In this document: one piece after another, positions 51,005 through 59,994 of the stretch
Layout of the letters: the number at the start of each line of letters is the position of its first letter
How positions within the stretch are numbered: the stretch's first letter is position 1
Assembly (NCBI RefSeq): GCF_000814005.1
Contig: NZ_JWLK01000001.1
Span: 868,001 to 932,000, forward strand
Origin: Ruegeria sp. ANG-S4
GTDB lineage: Bacteria > Pseudomonadota > Alphaproteobacteria > Rhodobacterales > Rhodobacteraceae
Direction: 5' to 3'
Length of the DNA: 64,000 nucleotides
Position numbers and translations under genes: made by a program
The notes under the pieces: model-generated
What the model was told of the DNA's origin: nothing
What the model saw: the letters and a program-made list of their open reading frames with translations, nothing else
Database searches by the model: none

Positions 51005-51074
51005 GCGGCAACGTCAGGGAGGAGGAAGACGTTGCCGCTGAAATACAGGTCCAAAATGGGAGGAGAAGGACCTG
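51005..51074 (-). ncRNA. CcsR-type (cuckoo) small RNA, first unit
   Basis: Hairpin 51046-51074 (CAGGTCC / GGACCTG, seven-bp perfect stem, loop with CTCCTCCC) and hairpin 51005-51038 (11-bp perfect GCGGCAACGTC stem, loop TTCCTCCTCCCT). It starts 22 bp past the stop of the DUF1127 gene, so it lies in that gene's 3' UTR. Relative to hairpin 50898 the stem has an A-T pair in place of G-C, a compensatory change. Confidence 0.8.
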
Positions 51075-51096
51075 ATCTCGGTGTTTCGTGCGGCGC

Positions 51097-51321
51097 TTAC
51101 TGCGCTGCGTGTTCTTGTGCTGCCTGCATGGCCAGTCGACGGATCATCGAGCGGTGCAGACCCAGGTCAGCCAGTTCGCGGTTTGACAGAGCGGACAGCT
51201 CGGCCACCGTGCGACGATACATGCGATACCGTGCGAACCGTGCCTTGGCCGTTTCAAGCAGCGCAGTGATCCCAGATGCCTGCGCGTCCTTCGGTGCAAT
51301 ATGCGTTGTTGCGATTGCCAT
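51097..51321 (-). CDS. DUF1127 domain protein (CcaF1-like) heading the CcsR RNA operon
   Basis: Protein of 74 residues. The C-terminal 40 residues are DUF1127 (RYRMYRRTVAELSALSNRELADLGLHRSMIRRLA), arginine-rich and helical with the conserved L-S-x-R-E-L-x-D-L-G-L. The N-terminal part (MAIATTHIAPKDAQASGITALLETAKA) is a typical extension. In R. sphaeroides the small DUF1127 protein CcaF1 is encoded upstream of CcsR1-4, binds RNA and affects their maturation; this gene has the same neighbourhood. The transcript continues into six CcsR hairpins. The gene symbol is not given because orthology needs a tree. Confidence 0.82.
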   Translation of the reverse strand: MAIATTHIAPKDAQASGITALLETAKARFARYRMYRRTVAELSALSNRELADLGLHRSMIRRLAMQAAQEHAAQ

Positions 51322-52234
51322 ATCTGTGTTCCGTCTTTTGTTTTACCGGGCCAGCCCGGCGTTTGCTTGAGACTGAAGATAGGCAAATGCTGCAATTGCA
51401 CAATGGGTCACGTCATCAATGCTGCTATGCAGCAAATGCATGGATTGGTTTGAATTTCCCGAAATGCTCGCGATACGCCCTAATAGAAGGGCTTTTAAAA
51501 ACAGACAGTGGGGCAATGGTGTGGTGGGGCAGCAAAACCCGCCGAATTTGTTGCCCGACAATTGGGCGCATTTGACCGCGAAACAGGCAGTATGAGTTTG
51601 AATTGGTTGGGGTCTGCCTCGGAAAATAGCAAAAGCGCGCGGTCAGTTTGGCCCTTAAAAGCCCTTCATGGGAATTCATGGGCAAGCGTCGAGTCGGGCT
51701 GCGGGGTGCCAAAATTCGCTCGATTCTTTCTGCCTCTGTGGGCCGCTGGGCCGGATTTGAGAGCTTTTCGATGAAGATTCGAAAAATTTCTGGGAATTCG
51801 TGGGCAATTCACAACGCATATATATGGTAGGTGCGCTTTGGGTTTCGGCAATTTATGGTGCAGTTCCGGTCGTTTTCCTGTGTTTTTGAGTAATACTTGA
51901 TCTCGGCTTGAAATTGAGTGCCCAAATTTCCTGTTGATTTCCATGAATTCCCATGTCATCCCTTATGCATCCGATGAGGACGAGGCAGCAGGGGCATCAA
52001 ACGACCCCGAACCAAAAATACAAAAACAGGTTTCATACAGGCATCTCGCTTTCATCATCTAAAGAGATCCGGCGCGCGGGCGAGCAGACATCCCCCCAGG
52101 TGGCGCGCGCAGCTGGACATCCCGCAAGGCGGGTCAATGCGGCGGGTTGGTCAGTGGCAGCAGATCAACCCGCCGTTTTTCATCGGGGGGAACGTGAATT
52201 TTGAGGTGGGGCGCAAGCGAAAGGGACAGTCGTC
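51322..52234. other. 913-bp non-coding region before mraZ with repeated TGGG boxes
   Basis: No convincing gene is present; open frames here show no protein-like family features. It includes the DUF1127 promoter side: a CCGGG/CCCGG hairpin at about 51346-51359 in its leader, a TGCTGC-TAT-GCAGCA palindrome at 51420-51434, and a possible TTGTGC-N16-TATCTT promoter on the minus strand. The right half carries the TGGG repeats described separately. The mraZ promoter should be here. Confidence 0.6.
51668..51955. repeat. Three dispersed copies of a TGGGAATTC-type box (possible MraZ boxes)
   Basis: CATGGGAATTCATGGG at 51668-51683, TCTGGGAATTCGTGGG at 51789-51804 and, inverted, CATGGGAATTCATGGA (minus strand) at 51940-51955. 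Each holds TGGG repeated at a 10-bp period, the spacing of known MraZ operator repeats. They lie 280-570 bp upstream of mraZ. Confidence 0.5.
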
Positions 52235-52738
52235 TTGGCGCGCAGGTTTAGAGGTGAAAGCCACCACAAGGTGGATACGAAGGGCAGGGTGTCGATCCCG
52301 GCCTCGTTTCGCCGTGTGCTTGAAGCCTCTGACCCGAACTGGCAGCCCGGTGACAATCCAGAGCTTGTGATTGTCTATGGCGACCACCGCCGCAAATACC
52401 TTGAATGCTATACGATGCAGGCGATTGACGAGGTCGATGCCAAGATCGATGCGCTTCCACGCGGAACGATGGAACGCAAGATGCTGCAGCGCATGTTCCA
52501 CGGTCAGTCCTTCCCGACCAATGTGGACGAAACCGGGCGCCTCGTGCTGCCCGCAAAGCTGCGCAGCAAGATCGATCTTGAAGGCGAGGCGTTTTTTATA
52601 GCCGCCGGTGACACGTTCCAAATCTGGAAACCCGAAACCTATGAGGCCGAGGAACTGGCCGCCGCCGAGGATTGGCTCGACGATCTGCCCGAGGATTTCG
52701 ATCCGATGCAGTACCTCGATGGCATCGGGGATGGGTGA
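52235..52738 (+). CDS. mraZ: Transcriptional regulator MraZ
   Basis: Protein of 167 residues with two AbrB-like beta modules that each carry the D-x-x-G-R signature ([14 protein letters not shown] near residue 13 and [14 protein letters not shown] near residue 89). MraZ forms rings and binds TGGG-type repeats in front of its own gene to control the division and cell-wall cluster. The start codon is TTG 52235, giving the family N-terminus [14 protein letters not shown]; no ATG is available there. A C-terminal acidic tail ([20 protein letters not shown]) is long, as in alphaproteobacteria. First gene of the mra cluster. Confidence 0.93.
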   Translation: MARRFRGESHHKVDTKGRVSIPASFRRVLEASDPNWQPGDNPELVIVYGDHRRKYLECYTMQAIDEVDAKIDALPRGTMERKMLQRMFHGQSFPTNVDETGRLVLPAKLRSKIDLEGEAFFIAAGDTFQIWKPETYEAEELAAAEDWLDDLPEDFDPMQYLDGIGDG

Positions 52739-52742
52739 CGGC

Positions 52743-53735
52743 ATGGCCGGCGCTCAGACCTTATCGGACAAACCCCACATACCTGTTCTTCTGCGTCCGC
52801 TGCTGGCGGCCGTGGCACCGGTTTCGGGTGTTTGGCTGGACGGAACGTTTGGCGCGGGTGGGTACACGCGCGGTCTGCTTGAGGCTGGGGCCGAGAAGGT
52901 CATCGGCGTCGATCGTGATCCGCTGGCCTTTGAAATGGCCGCTGACTGGGCTGGTGACTTTGGTGATCGGCTGGTGATGCAGCCGGGTGTCTTCTCTCGC
53001 ATGGATGAATATGCGCAGGATCTGGATGGGATCGTGCTGGACCTTGGCGTCTCGTCGATGCAGTTGGATCAGGCCGAGCGTGGGTTTTCATTCATGAAGG
53101 ACGGCCCGCTTGATATGCGCATGAGCCAGCAGGGCGAAAGCGCCGCCGATCTGGTCAACGCGGCGTCCGAGGCGCAACTGGCAGATATTCTGTTCCATTT
53201 TGGCGAGGAACGCGCCAGTCGCCGAATTGCCAAGGCCATCGTGAAGGCGCGGGCAGAAGAACCAATCACGACAACGCTGCGCCTGGTCGAGATCATCGAG
53301 TCCTGCCTGCCGCGCCCGAAACCGGGTCAATCGCACCCGGCGACGCGCAGCTTTCAGGGTCTGAGAATCGCGGTGAACGCGGAATATGAGGAACTGTTTC
53401 AGGGACTTATGGCAGCCGAACGCGCGCTGAAGCCCGGCGGGCAACTGGCGGTCGTAACCTTCCATTCGATCGAGGACCGGATGGTAAAGCGGTTCTTTCA
53501 ATCGCGTGCGGGCAAGACGGGACGCGCCAACCGCTATGCGCCCGAGATGGCGCAGGATCAGCCGCAATTCACCCTCAAGACCCGCAAGGCCGTCGGGCCG
53601 GACGATCGGGAATTGCAGGAAAATCCGCGTGCGCGTTCAGCCAAGCTGCGCGTCGCGGTGCGTACGGATGCCCCGGCGGGGGAAATTGAGGCCCGCGCCA
53701 TCGGTATGCCGCAGCTGGGGGCAAGGGGAAGATGA
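52743..53735 (+). CDS. rsmH: 16S rRNA N4-cytosine methyltransferase RsmH
   Basis: SAM-dependent methyltransferase of 330 residues modifying C1402 of 16S rRNA. Motif I is [21 protein letters not shown]; motif IV-type region [22 protein letters not shown], then LDMRM, the inserted helical domain ([25 protein letters not shown]) and [18 protein letters not shown] 52743 starts four bases after the mraZ stop; an in-frame ATG at 52731 overlaps mraZ and is the alternative. Its stop overlaps ftsL by ATGA. Confidence 0.95.
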   Translation: MAGAQTLSDKPHIPVLLRPLLAAVAPVSGVWLDGTFGAGGYTRGLLEAGAEKVIGVDRDPLAFEMAADWAGDFGDRLVMQPGVFSRMDEYAQDLDGIVLDLGVSSMQLDQAERGFSFMKDGPLDMRMSQQGESAADLVNAASEAQLADILFHFGEERASRRIAKAIVKARAEEPITTTLRLVEIIESCLPRPKPGQSHPATRSFQGLRIAVNAEYEELFQGLMAAERALKPGGQLAVVTFHSIEDRMVKRFFQSRAGKTGRANRYAPEMAQDQPQFTLKTRKAVGPDDRELQENPRARSAKLRVAVRTDAPAGEIEARAIGMPQLGARGR

Positions 53736-54100
53736 AGAGTATACTGTATGTGTTGACCGCGCTGTCGGTATTCGGGCTCGCCTTGTGGGCCTATCAGGAA
53801 AATTACCGCACCCAACAGGTGCTGAAAGAAACGCAAGGCTTGCAGTTCAAGATCGGCAGCGCACAGGCACGTCTGGCGGTTCTGAACGCCGAGTGGGCGT
53901 ATCTCAATCGTCCTGACCGACTGCGCGAACTGGCAGACCTGAATTTCGAACGGTTGGGTCTGCTGCCCTTGCGTGCCGAACAGTTCGGTCGCGCCGACAG
54001 GATCGCTTATGGCGAAGACCCCGATCTTCCGATCGTCAGCCCTGACGAATTGCAGGCAATCACCGAAATTCAGGCCTATGAAGAGGTGCAGATCCCATGA
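53732..54100 (+). CDS. ftsL: Cell division protein FtsL
   Basis: Bitopic membrane protein of 122 residues. One N-terminal helix (residues 3-20, [20 protein letters not shown]) is followed by a periplasmic coiled coil ([46 protein letters not shown]). FtsL with FtsB and FtsQ activates FtsWI at the septum. Identity is supported mainly by position between rsmH and ftsI plus the helix/coiled-coil plan and the W-x-Y-L-N-x-P-x-R-L motif. Overlaps both neighbours by four bases. Confidence 0.92.
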   Translation: MKSILYVLTALSVFGLALWAYQENYRTQQVLKETQGLQFKIGSAQARLAVLNAEWAYLNRPDRLRELADLNFERLGLLPLRAEQFGRADRIAYGEDPDLPIVSPDELQAITEIQAYEEVQIP

Positions 54101-55884
54101 CCCGCACACCTCTTCGGCCTCTGGCCCGTGTTCTGGATGCCCGCGCCCGCGGCGAAAACCCAAAAGCGATCGAGCGCGAGAATATCCGGCAGCGCCACGA
54201 AGACATGAAAGATCGCGCTCGGGCCCGGGCTGAAGGTCGCCTTTTGGTATTGGGGCTGTTCTTCTTCTGCGCCTTCTCTGTGGTGGGCGTACGCATGGGA
54301 ATGCTGGCCACATCCGAGGCGCAAGAGCCGTTGGCCTCAGCCCCTGGTGCCTCCATCGCCATGCAACGGGCCAACATCGTGGACCGCGAAGGTCGTATTT
54401 TGGCCACCAACCTGGATACGTATTCGGTATATGCCCAGCCACCTTTGATGATTGACCCGGCTGCGGCAGCCGATCAATTGGTTGCGATCTTTCCGGATCT
54501 GGATCGCGATCGTCTGGTCAAGGATTTCACCGGAAACCGTAAGTTTCTTTGGATCAAGAAACGAATTTCGCCCGAGCAGAAGCAAGCCGTTCACGACATT
54601 GGCGATCCCGGTATCCTGTTCGGCCCGCGCGAGATGCGCCTGTATCCCAACGGCAAATTGGCCGCACATATTCTGGGTGGTTCCGGGTTCGGGCGCGAAG
54701 GTGTCAGCGCCGCCGAAGTGATCGGTGTCGCCGGTGTTGAAAAACAGTTCGATGACTATTTGCGCGACCCCGCCAATGGAAACAAACCGCTGCAACTGTC
54801 GCTGGATCTGACCGTGCAAGCGGCAGTCGAGCAGGTTTTGTACGGTGGCATGAAAATCATGAACGCCAAGGGGGCTTCGGCGGTCTTGATGAATGCGCAT
54901 ACGGGCGAGGTGATTTCGGCCGCGTCGCTTCCTTCATTTGATCCGAATGACCGCCCCCGCCCGCCGACGTCAGGCTTCGATCCCTCGGACAGCCCGCTTT
55001 TCAATCGGTATGTGCAGGGCGTGTACGAGTTGGGCTCGGTGTTCAAGATCTTCACCGCAGCACAGGCGGTCCAGCTTGGGTTGGTGAACTCGAATACGAT
55101 CATCGACACATCGGGGCCGATGAAAATAGGTCGTTTCCCTATCGGAGAGTTCAACGGCAAGAATTACGGTAAAATCAGCGTCGCCGACGTGATCGTCCAT
55201 AGCTCGAACCGGGGTACAGGGCGGTTGGCGTTGCAGATCGGCGCGCAGCGGCAGCAGAATTTTCTGGAAACGCTGGGGATGTTTGAACCCACCCCGTTCG
55301 AGATTGTCGAAGCAAAAGGCGGGCAACCGCTCAAACCCAAGAAATGGGGCGAACTGAGCACAGTGACCATCTCCTACGGCCACGGCCTGTCGACCAGCCC
55401 AATGCATCTGGCAGCAGGCTATGCGGCGATTGCAAACGGCGGGCATTACGTCAGTCCGACCATTCTGCGTCGGAACGGGTCGCAATACGGTCCGCGCGTG
55501 ATGTCTGACAACGCGGCACAGCAAGCGCAAAAAATGCTGCGAAAGGTAGTAACGGACGGAACAGCCAGTTTCGGTGATGTGGCAGGATACGAAGTGGCGG
55601 GTAAGACCGGCACAGCGGACAAGCCAAAGCCGCGCGGCGGGTATTATGATGAAAAGGTCATCGCGACATTTGCGACCATCTTCCCGGCGCATAACCCGAA
55701 ATACGTGATGATCGTCACGCTGGACGAACCCTCGATCGTGGCCTACGGCGAAAAGCGCCGCACGGCGGGTTGGACAGCGGTGCCGGTTGCCGCCGAATTG
55801 ATCGGCCGGGTGGCCCCCTTGTTGGGCTTGCGCCCCCGGCTTGAGCCTGAAGCGGGCGCTGCTATAACGCTGACCTCGAATTAG
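54097..55884 (+). CDS. ftsI: Peptidoglycan transpeptidase FtsI (PBP3)
   Basis: Septal class B penicillin-binding protein of 595 residues. An N-terminal cytoplasmic tail is followed by one membrane helix (LLVLGLFFFCAFSVVGVRMGML, about residues 48-70), the pedestal domain (ANIVDREGRILATNLDTYSVY), and the transpeptidase domain with the active serine tetrad SVFK (ELGSVFKIFTA), SSN (VHSSNRGTG) and KTGT (VAGKTGTADKPK). The motif PGSMIKP-like is replaced by S-V-F-K-I-F. Overlaps ftsL by ATGA and precedes murE by 21 bp. Confidence 0.96.
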   Translation: MTRTPLRPLARVLDARARGENPKAIERENIRQRHEDMKDRARARAEGRLLVLGLFFFCAFSVVGVRMGMLATSEAQEPLASAPGASIAMQRANIVDREGRILATNLDTYSVYAQPPLMIDPAAAADQLVAIFPDLDRDRLVKDFTGNRKFLWIKKRISPEQKQAVHDIGDPGILFGPREMRLYPNGKLAAHILGGSGFGREGVSAAEVIGVAGVEKQFDDYLRDPANGNKPLQLSLDLTVQAAVEQVLYGGMKIMNAKGASAVLMNAHTGEVISAASLPSFDPNDRPRPPTSGFDPSDSPLFNRYVQGVYELGSVFKIFTAAQAVQLGLVNSNTIIDTSGPMKIGRFPIGEFNGKNYGKISVADVIVHSSNRGTGRLALQIGAQRQQNFLETLGMFEPTPFEIVEAKGGQPLKPKKWGELSTVTISYGHGLSTSPMHLAAGYAAIANGGHYVSPTILRRNGSQYGPRVMSDNAAQQAQKMLRKVVTDGTASFGDVAGYEVAGKTGTADKPKPRGGYYDEKVIATFATIFPAHNPKYVMIVTLDEPSIVAYGEKRRTAGWTAVPVAAELIGRVAPLLGLRPRLEPEAGAAITLTSN

Positions 55885-55905
55885 GCTGTCCGGCAAGAGG
55901 TGGGC

Positions 55906-57387
55906 ATGGGCACAGGAAAGTCGCAACTCAGCCAATTGGCCCTGACGGCAAGGGGCGGCGCGAACCCGGTCATAACCGGGCTTGCGGTTGACAGCCGCGA
56001 AGTGAAGGAAGGTTTTCTGTTTGCCGCTTTGCCCGGTACGCGCGTGCATGGTGGCGAATTCATTCAGTATGCGTTGCGCATGGGCGCAGCCGCAATCCTG
56101 ACCGATGCCGAAGGCGCCGGAATTGCCGCCGACGAATTGGCTAGCTCTGATGCCGCATTGGTTGTCGTTGAAGACCCGCGTCAGGCGCTGGCGGGGTCTG
56201 CTGCGCTTTGGTTCGGCGCACAACCGCAGACGATCGTTGCAGTCACTGGCACGAACGGCAAGACCTCGGTGGCGTCCTTCGTGCGCCAGATCTGGGCAGA
56301 GCTTGGACATGCTGCGGTCAATCTGGGCACCACCGGTGTCGAAGGGGCCTGGACCGCGCCGTTGGCCCATACAACGCCCGAACCGATCACCTTACACCGC
56401 TGTCTGGCCGAGGCGGCAGAGAATGGCGTGACGCACGCGGCGATGGAAGCGTCTTCGCATGGTCTTGAGCAACGGCGACTGGACGGGGTGCATCTGGCCG
56501 CCGCCGGTTTTTCAAATTTCACGCAGGATCATCTGGATTACCACGAGACGTTTGAGGCATATTTTGCGGCAAAGGCCGGCTTGTTCGACCGGGTGTTGCC
56601 GCAGGATGGGACGGCGGTCATCAACGTCAGCGACCCCAAAAGTGCTCGGATGCGCCAGATCGCCGAAGCGCGGGGTCAGGCGGTGCTGACCGTTGGATCC
56701 GATGACGCAGACCTCTGCCTGCTCAACCAGCGCTTTGATGCAACGGGGCAAGACCTGCGCTTTGCATGGAAAGGAAAGACGCACCAGACGCGCCTGAACC
56801 TGATCGGTGGATTTCAGGCGGAAAATGTCCTGTTGGCCTGTGGGCTGGTGATCGCAGGGGGTGAGGAACCGGAGCGTGTTTTCGAAACCCTACCGCATCT
56901 GGCGACCGTGAGGGGTCGCATGCAACTGGCGGCGACCCGCGAGAACGGCGCGGCGGTTTTTGTCGATTATGCCCATACTCCTGACGCGGTCGCCACGGCA
57001 CTCAAGGCGATGCGGCCCCATGTTATGGGACGTCTGATTGCCATTGTCGGGGCGGGTGGCGACCGCGATGCAACCAAACGTCCTTTGATGGGGCAGGCTG
57101 CCGCCGAAAATGCGGACGTAGTGTTTGTGACCGATGACAACCCACGCAGCGAAAACCCGGCCTTGATCCGTGCTGCCGTCATGGAAGGCGCACCCGAGGC
57201 GACAGAAGTCGGTGACAGGGCCGAAGCGATCCTGCGCGGAATTGACGCCCTGCAACCCGGCGATGCCTTGTTGATTGCAGGCAAAGGGCACGAAACCGGT
57301 CAGATTGTGGGTGATCAGGTTCTGCCGTTCGATGACGTGGAACAGGCCAGCATAGCGGTTGCTGCCTTGGACGGGAGGGTCGCATGA
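55906..57387 (+). CDS. murE: UDP-MurNAc-tripeptide synthetase (meso-diaminopimelate adding)
   Basis: Mur ligase of 493 residues that adds the third amino acid to the peptidoglycan precursor. ATP loop TGTNGKTSVASFVR (about residue 110), GVEGAWTAPLAHTTPEPITLHRCL (substrate), EASSHGLEQRRLDGVH, and the C-terminal DDNPRSENPA, whose D-N-P-R specifies meso-diaminopimelate rather than lysine. ATG 55906 follows AGAGGTGGGC; a GTG at 55900 is the alternative. It ends with an ATGA overlap to murF. Confidence 0.95.
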   Translation: MGTGKSQLSQLALTARGGANPVITGLAVDSREVKEGFLFAALPGTRVHGGEFIQYALRMGAAAILTDAEGAGIAADELASSDAALVVVEDPRQALAGSAALWFGAQPQTIVAVTGTNGKTSVASFVRQIWAELGHAAVNLGTTGVEGAWTAPLAHTTPEPITLHRCLAEAAENGVTHAAMEASSHGLEQRRLDGVHLAAAGFSNFTQDHLDYHETFEAYFAAKAGLFDRVLPQDGTAVINVSDPKSARMRQIAEARGQAVLTVGSDDADLCLLNQRFDATGQDLRFAWKGKTHQTRLNLIGGFQAENVLLACGLVIAGGEEPERVFETLPHLATVRGRMQLAATRENGAAVFVDYAHTPDAVATALKAMRPHVMGRLIAIVGAGGDRDATKRPLMGQAAAENADVVFVTDDNPRSENPALIRAAVMEGAPEATEVGDRAEAILRGIDALQPGDALLIAGKGHETGQIVGDQVLPFDDVEQASIAVAALDGRVA

Positions 57388-58778
57388 CGCTCTGGACATC
57401 CGCCGAAGCTGCCGCGGCAACCAACGGTCGCGCGACCAAGGAGTGGCAGGCAAACGGCGTTTCGATTGATACACGGACCCTGCAACCGGGCGACCTGTTT
57501 GTGGCGCTGAAGGCGGCGCGGGACGGGCATGACTTCGTTGCACAGGCGCTTGAAAAGGGTGCAGGTGCTGCGCTGGTTTCGCATGTTCCCGACGGCGTCG
57601 ATGACACCGCGCCTTTGCTGGTTGTCGATGATGTGCAAAAGGCGTTGGAAGACCTTGGGCAAGCCGCGCGTGACCGAACTGCGGCTCGCGTCGTCGGTGT
57701 AACAGGCAGTGTCGGCAAGACATCGACCAAGGAAATGCTGGCCAGCGTTTTGAAGACGCAAGGCCGGACCCACGCCAGCGTCGCCAGTTACAACAACCAC
57801 TGGGGTGTACCGCTGACACTGGCAAGGATGCCGCGCGACACCGAGTTCGCCGTGATCGAGATCGGCATGAACCACCCGGGCGAGATCGCGCCGCTGGCCC
57901 GCCAAGCCCGCCCGCATGTTGCGCTGGTCACGACCGTGGCGGCCGTTCATCTGGAAGCATTTGAGTCAGTGGCTGGTATCGCGCGAGAAAAAGCCGCGAT
58001 ATTCGAGGGTCTGACAGAAGGCGGAACCGCCATCGTGAACGCCGATATCGAACATGCCGATATTCTGCGCGATTGCGCAAAGAAGCAGCGATACAACGTT
58101 GTTGAGTTTGGGCGAAACGCGTCTGATTACGTACTGGGAGAGATCAACCCATCCGCAAATTCGGTTCACGCGACGGCCACCGCAGGTGGGCAGCCCATCG
58201 CGTTCGAGGTGGACACGGCCGGAACCCATTTTGCGATGAACGGCCTGGGTGCGCTTGCCGCCTGTGTTGCGATGGGCGTCGATCTGGATCGCGCAATTGA
58301 TGGGCTGCGCCGTTGGTCGCCGGTTAAAGGGCGCGGCGTGCGCGAGTTGATTGCGTTGCAGACGGGCGGCCAGATTGAACTGCTCGATGACAGTTACAAC
58401 GCAAATCCAACATCGATGGAAGCGGCATTGGACGTTCTGGCAGCGTCACATGGCGCGCGGCGTATCGCCTTTCTGGGTGATATGAAAGAGTTGGGGGCGC
58501 ACGAGATGGCCATGCATGCAGACATGGCCGCGATCAGTGCAATGGAACGTGTCGATCAGGTGCATTGCATCGGTCCCTTGATGAAGGCGCTGCATCAAGC
58601 CTTGCCCGAAGACAAACGCGGGCTCTGGAGTGAAACCAGCGCGGAAATGGCAGATCACCTTCCTGACTTGGTGCGAGACGGAGACGCGGTTTTGGCCAAA
58701 GGGTCGCTGAGCATGGCGCTTGCAGCCATTGTTGACGGTCTGCGGAAAATGGGGCATGGGGGCGCGCTTGATTCATAA
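57384..58778 (+). CDS. murF: UDP-MurNAc-pentapeptide synthetase MurF
   Basis: Mur ligase of 464 residues adding D-Ala-D-Ala. ATP loop GVTGSVGKTSTKEMLASVL (about residue 110), FAVIEIGMNHPGEIAPLARQARPHVALVT with the carbamylated-Lys region, and IELLDDSYNANPTSMEAALDVL in the C-terminal domain. Each motif matches MurF. ATG 57384 overlaps murE by four bases. A 35-bp gap with a good AGAAAGG site leads to mraY. Confidence 0.96.
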   Translation: MTLWTSAEAAAATNGRATKEWQANGVSIDTRTLQPGDLFVALKAARDGHDFVAQALEKGAGAALVSHVPDGVDDTAPLLVVDDVQKALEDLGQAARDRTAARVVGVTGSVGKTSTKEMLASVLKTQGRTHASVASYNNHWGVPLTLARMPRDTEFAVIEIGMNHPGEIAPLARQARPHVALVTTVAAVHLEAFESVAGIAREKAAIFEGLTEGGTAIVNADIEHADILRDCAKKQRYNVVEFGRNASDYVLGEINPSANSVHATATAGGQPIAFEVDTAGTHFAMNGLGALAACVAMGVDLDRAIDGLRRWSPVKGRGVRELIALQTGGQIELLDDSYNANPTSMEAALDVLAASHGARRIAFLGDMKELGAHEMAMHADMAAISAMERVDQVHCIGPLMKALHQALPEDKRGLWSETSAEMADHLPDLVRDGDAVLAKGSLSMALAAIVDGLRKMGHGGALDS

Positions 58779-58813
58779 CGCGCCCGTGATCCCGGTGTGA
58801 GAAAGGTTTTGTA

Positions 58814-59896
58814 ATGCTGTATTGGTTGACCGCGCTATCGGATGGAGGGGATTTCTTTAACCTCTTCCGTTACATCACGTTCCGCGCGGGTGGGGCCTTT
58901 CTGACAGCGTTGGTGTTTGGGTTCATCTTTGGCAAGCCGTTGATCAACGTGTTGCGCAAGCGGCAGGGCAAGGGTCAGCCGATCCGCGACGACGGACCAG
59001 AGGCTCACTTGTCCAAAGCCGGCACTCCGACAATGGGTGGATTGCTGATCGTGGGCGCGTTGGTGACCTCGACCCTGATCTGGGCGCGCTGGGACAACCC
59101 CTTTGTCTGGATGGTGCTTTTTGTGACGCTGGCCTATGCCGCAATCGGATTTGCGGACGATTATGCCAAGGTGTCCAAACAGAATACGAAAGGTGTGTCC
59201 AGCAAGATGCGGCTTGCCTTGGGTGTACTGATCGCAGTTCTGGCCTCGCTTTGGGCCACATTACATCACCCTGCGGATCTTCAGAACCAACTGGCCCTGC
59301 CGGTTTTCAAGGACACGCTGATCAACCTCGGGCTTTTCTATATCCCGTTTTCCATCGTCGTGATCGTGGGGGCCGCCAATGCTGTCAACCTGACGGACGG
59401 GTTGGACGGGTTGGCGATCATGCCAGCAATGATTGCGGCCACGACGCTGGGCATTATCGCTTACGCTGTCGGGCGGGTTGACTTCACCGAATATCTGGAC
59501 GTGCATTATGTTCCCGGAACCGGAGAAATCCTGATATTTACAGCAGCCTTGTTTGGAGGCGGGCTTGGGTTCCTGTGGTACAACGCGCCTCCGGCAGCCG
59601 TGTTCATGGGCGACACCGGGTCTCTGGCCTTGGGCGGCGCTTTGGGGGCAATTGCCGTTGCCACCAAGCACGAACTGGTACTGGCTGTCGTCGGCGGATT
59701 GTTCGTCGTCGAGGCGCTGAGCGTCATTATTCAGGTTCTGTATTTCAAGCGCACGGGCAAGCGGGTGTTCTTGATGGCACCGATCCACCATCATTATGAA
59801 AAGAAGGGCTGGGCTGAGCCAACGATCGTGATCCGATTCTGGATCATTTCCCTGATCCTGGCGATGATCGGTCTGGCGACACTGAAAGTCAGGTAA
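58814..59896 (+). CDS. mraY: Phospho-MurNAc-pentapeptide translocase MraY
   Basis: Ten-helix membrane enzyme of 360 residues that makes lipid I from UDP-MurNAc-pentapeptide and undecaprenyl phosphate. Motifs [31 protein letters not shown] (Asp pair), [17 protein letters not shown], and the C-terminal [23 protein letters not shown] with the HHH loop are all present. Normal length. It is the first inner-membrane step of the lipid-linked pathway. Followed by murD after 98 bp. Confidence 0.97.
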   Translation: MLYWLTALSDGGDFFNLFRYITFRAGGAFLTALVFGFIFGKPLINVLRKRQGKGQPIRDDGPEAHLSKAGTPTMGGLLIVGALVTSTLIWARWDNPFVWMVLFVTLAYAAIGFADDYAKVSKQNTKGVSSKMRLALGVLIAVLASLWATLHHPADLQNQLALPVFKDTLINLGLFYIPFSIVVIVGAANAVNLTDGLDGLAIMPAMIAATTLGIIAYAVGRVDFTEYLDVHYVPGTGEILIFTAALFGGGLGFLWYNAPPAAVFMGDTGSLALGGALGAIAVATKHELVLAVVGGLFVVEALSVIIQVLYFKRTGKRVFLMAPIHHHYEKKGWAEPTIVIRFWIISLILAMIGLATLKVR

Positions 59897-59994
59897 CGTG
59901 CCCGTCGGGTTCAGTGGGCCTGATGCAACCCTTGCCTTTCCGTTTTCCTTAGGTGCAGTGTGCGCATGGATTTCACGTCAGGAAGGTGCGCGGC

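Noticed and set aside
50784..51074. Repeated GGGAGGAGGA as CRISPR-like or as ribosome sites for tiny plus-strand genes
   Set aside because: The units are hairpin pairs with paired, varying stems and fixed loops, and the wobble pattern requires minus-strand RNA. No spacer-repeat regularity.
51666..51959. Minus-strand open frame in the mraZ upstream region
   Set aside because: No ribosome site, unusual composition, and it covers the TGGG repeats; no evidence of a gene.
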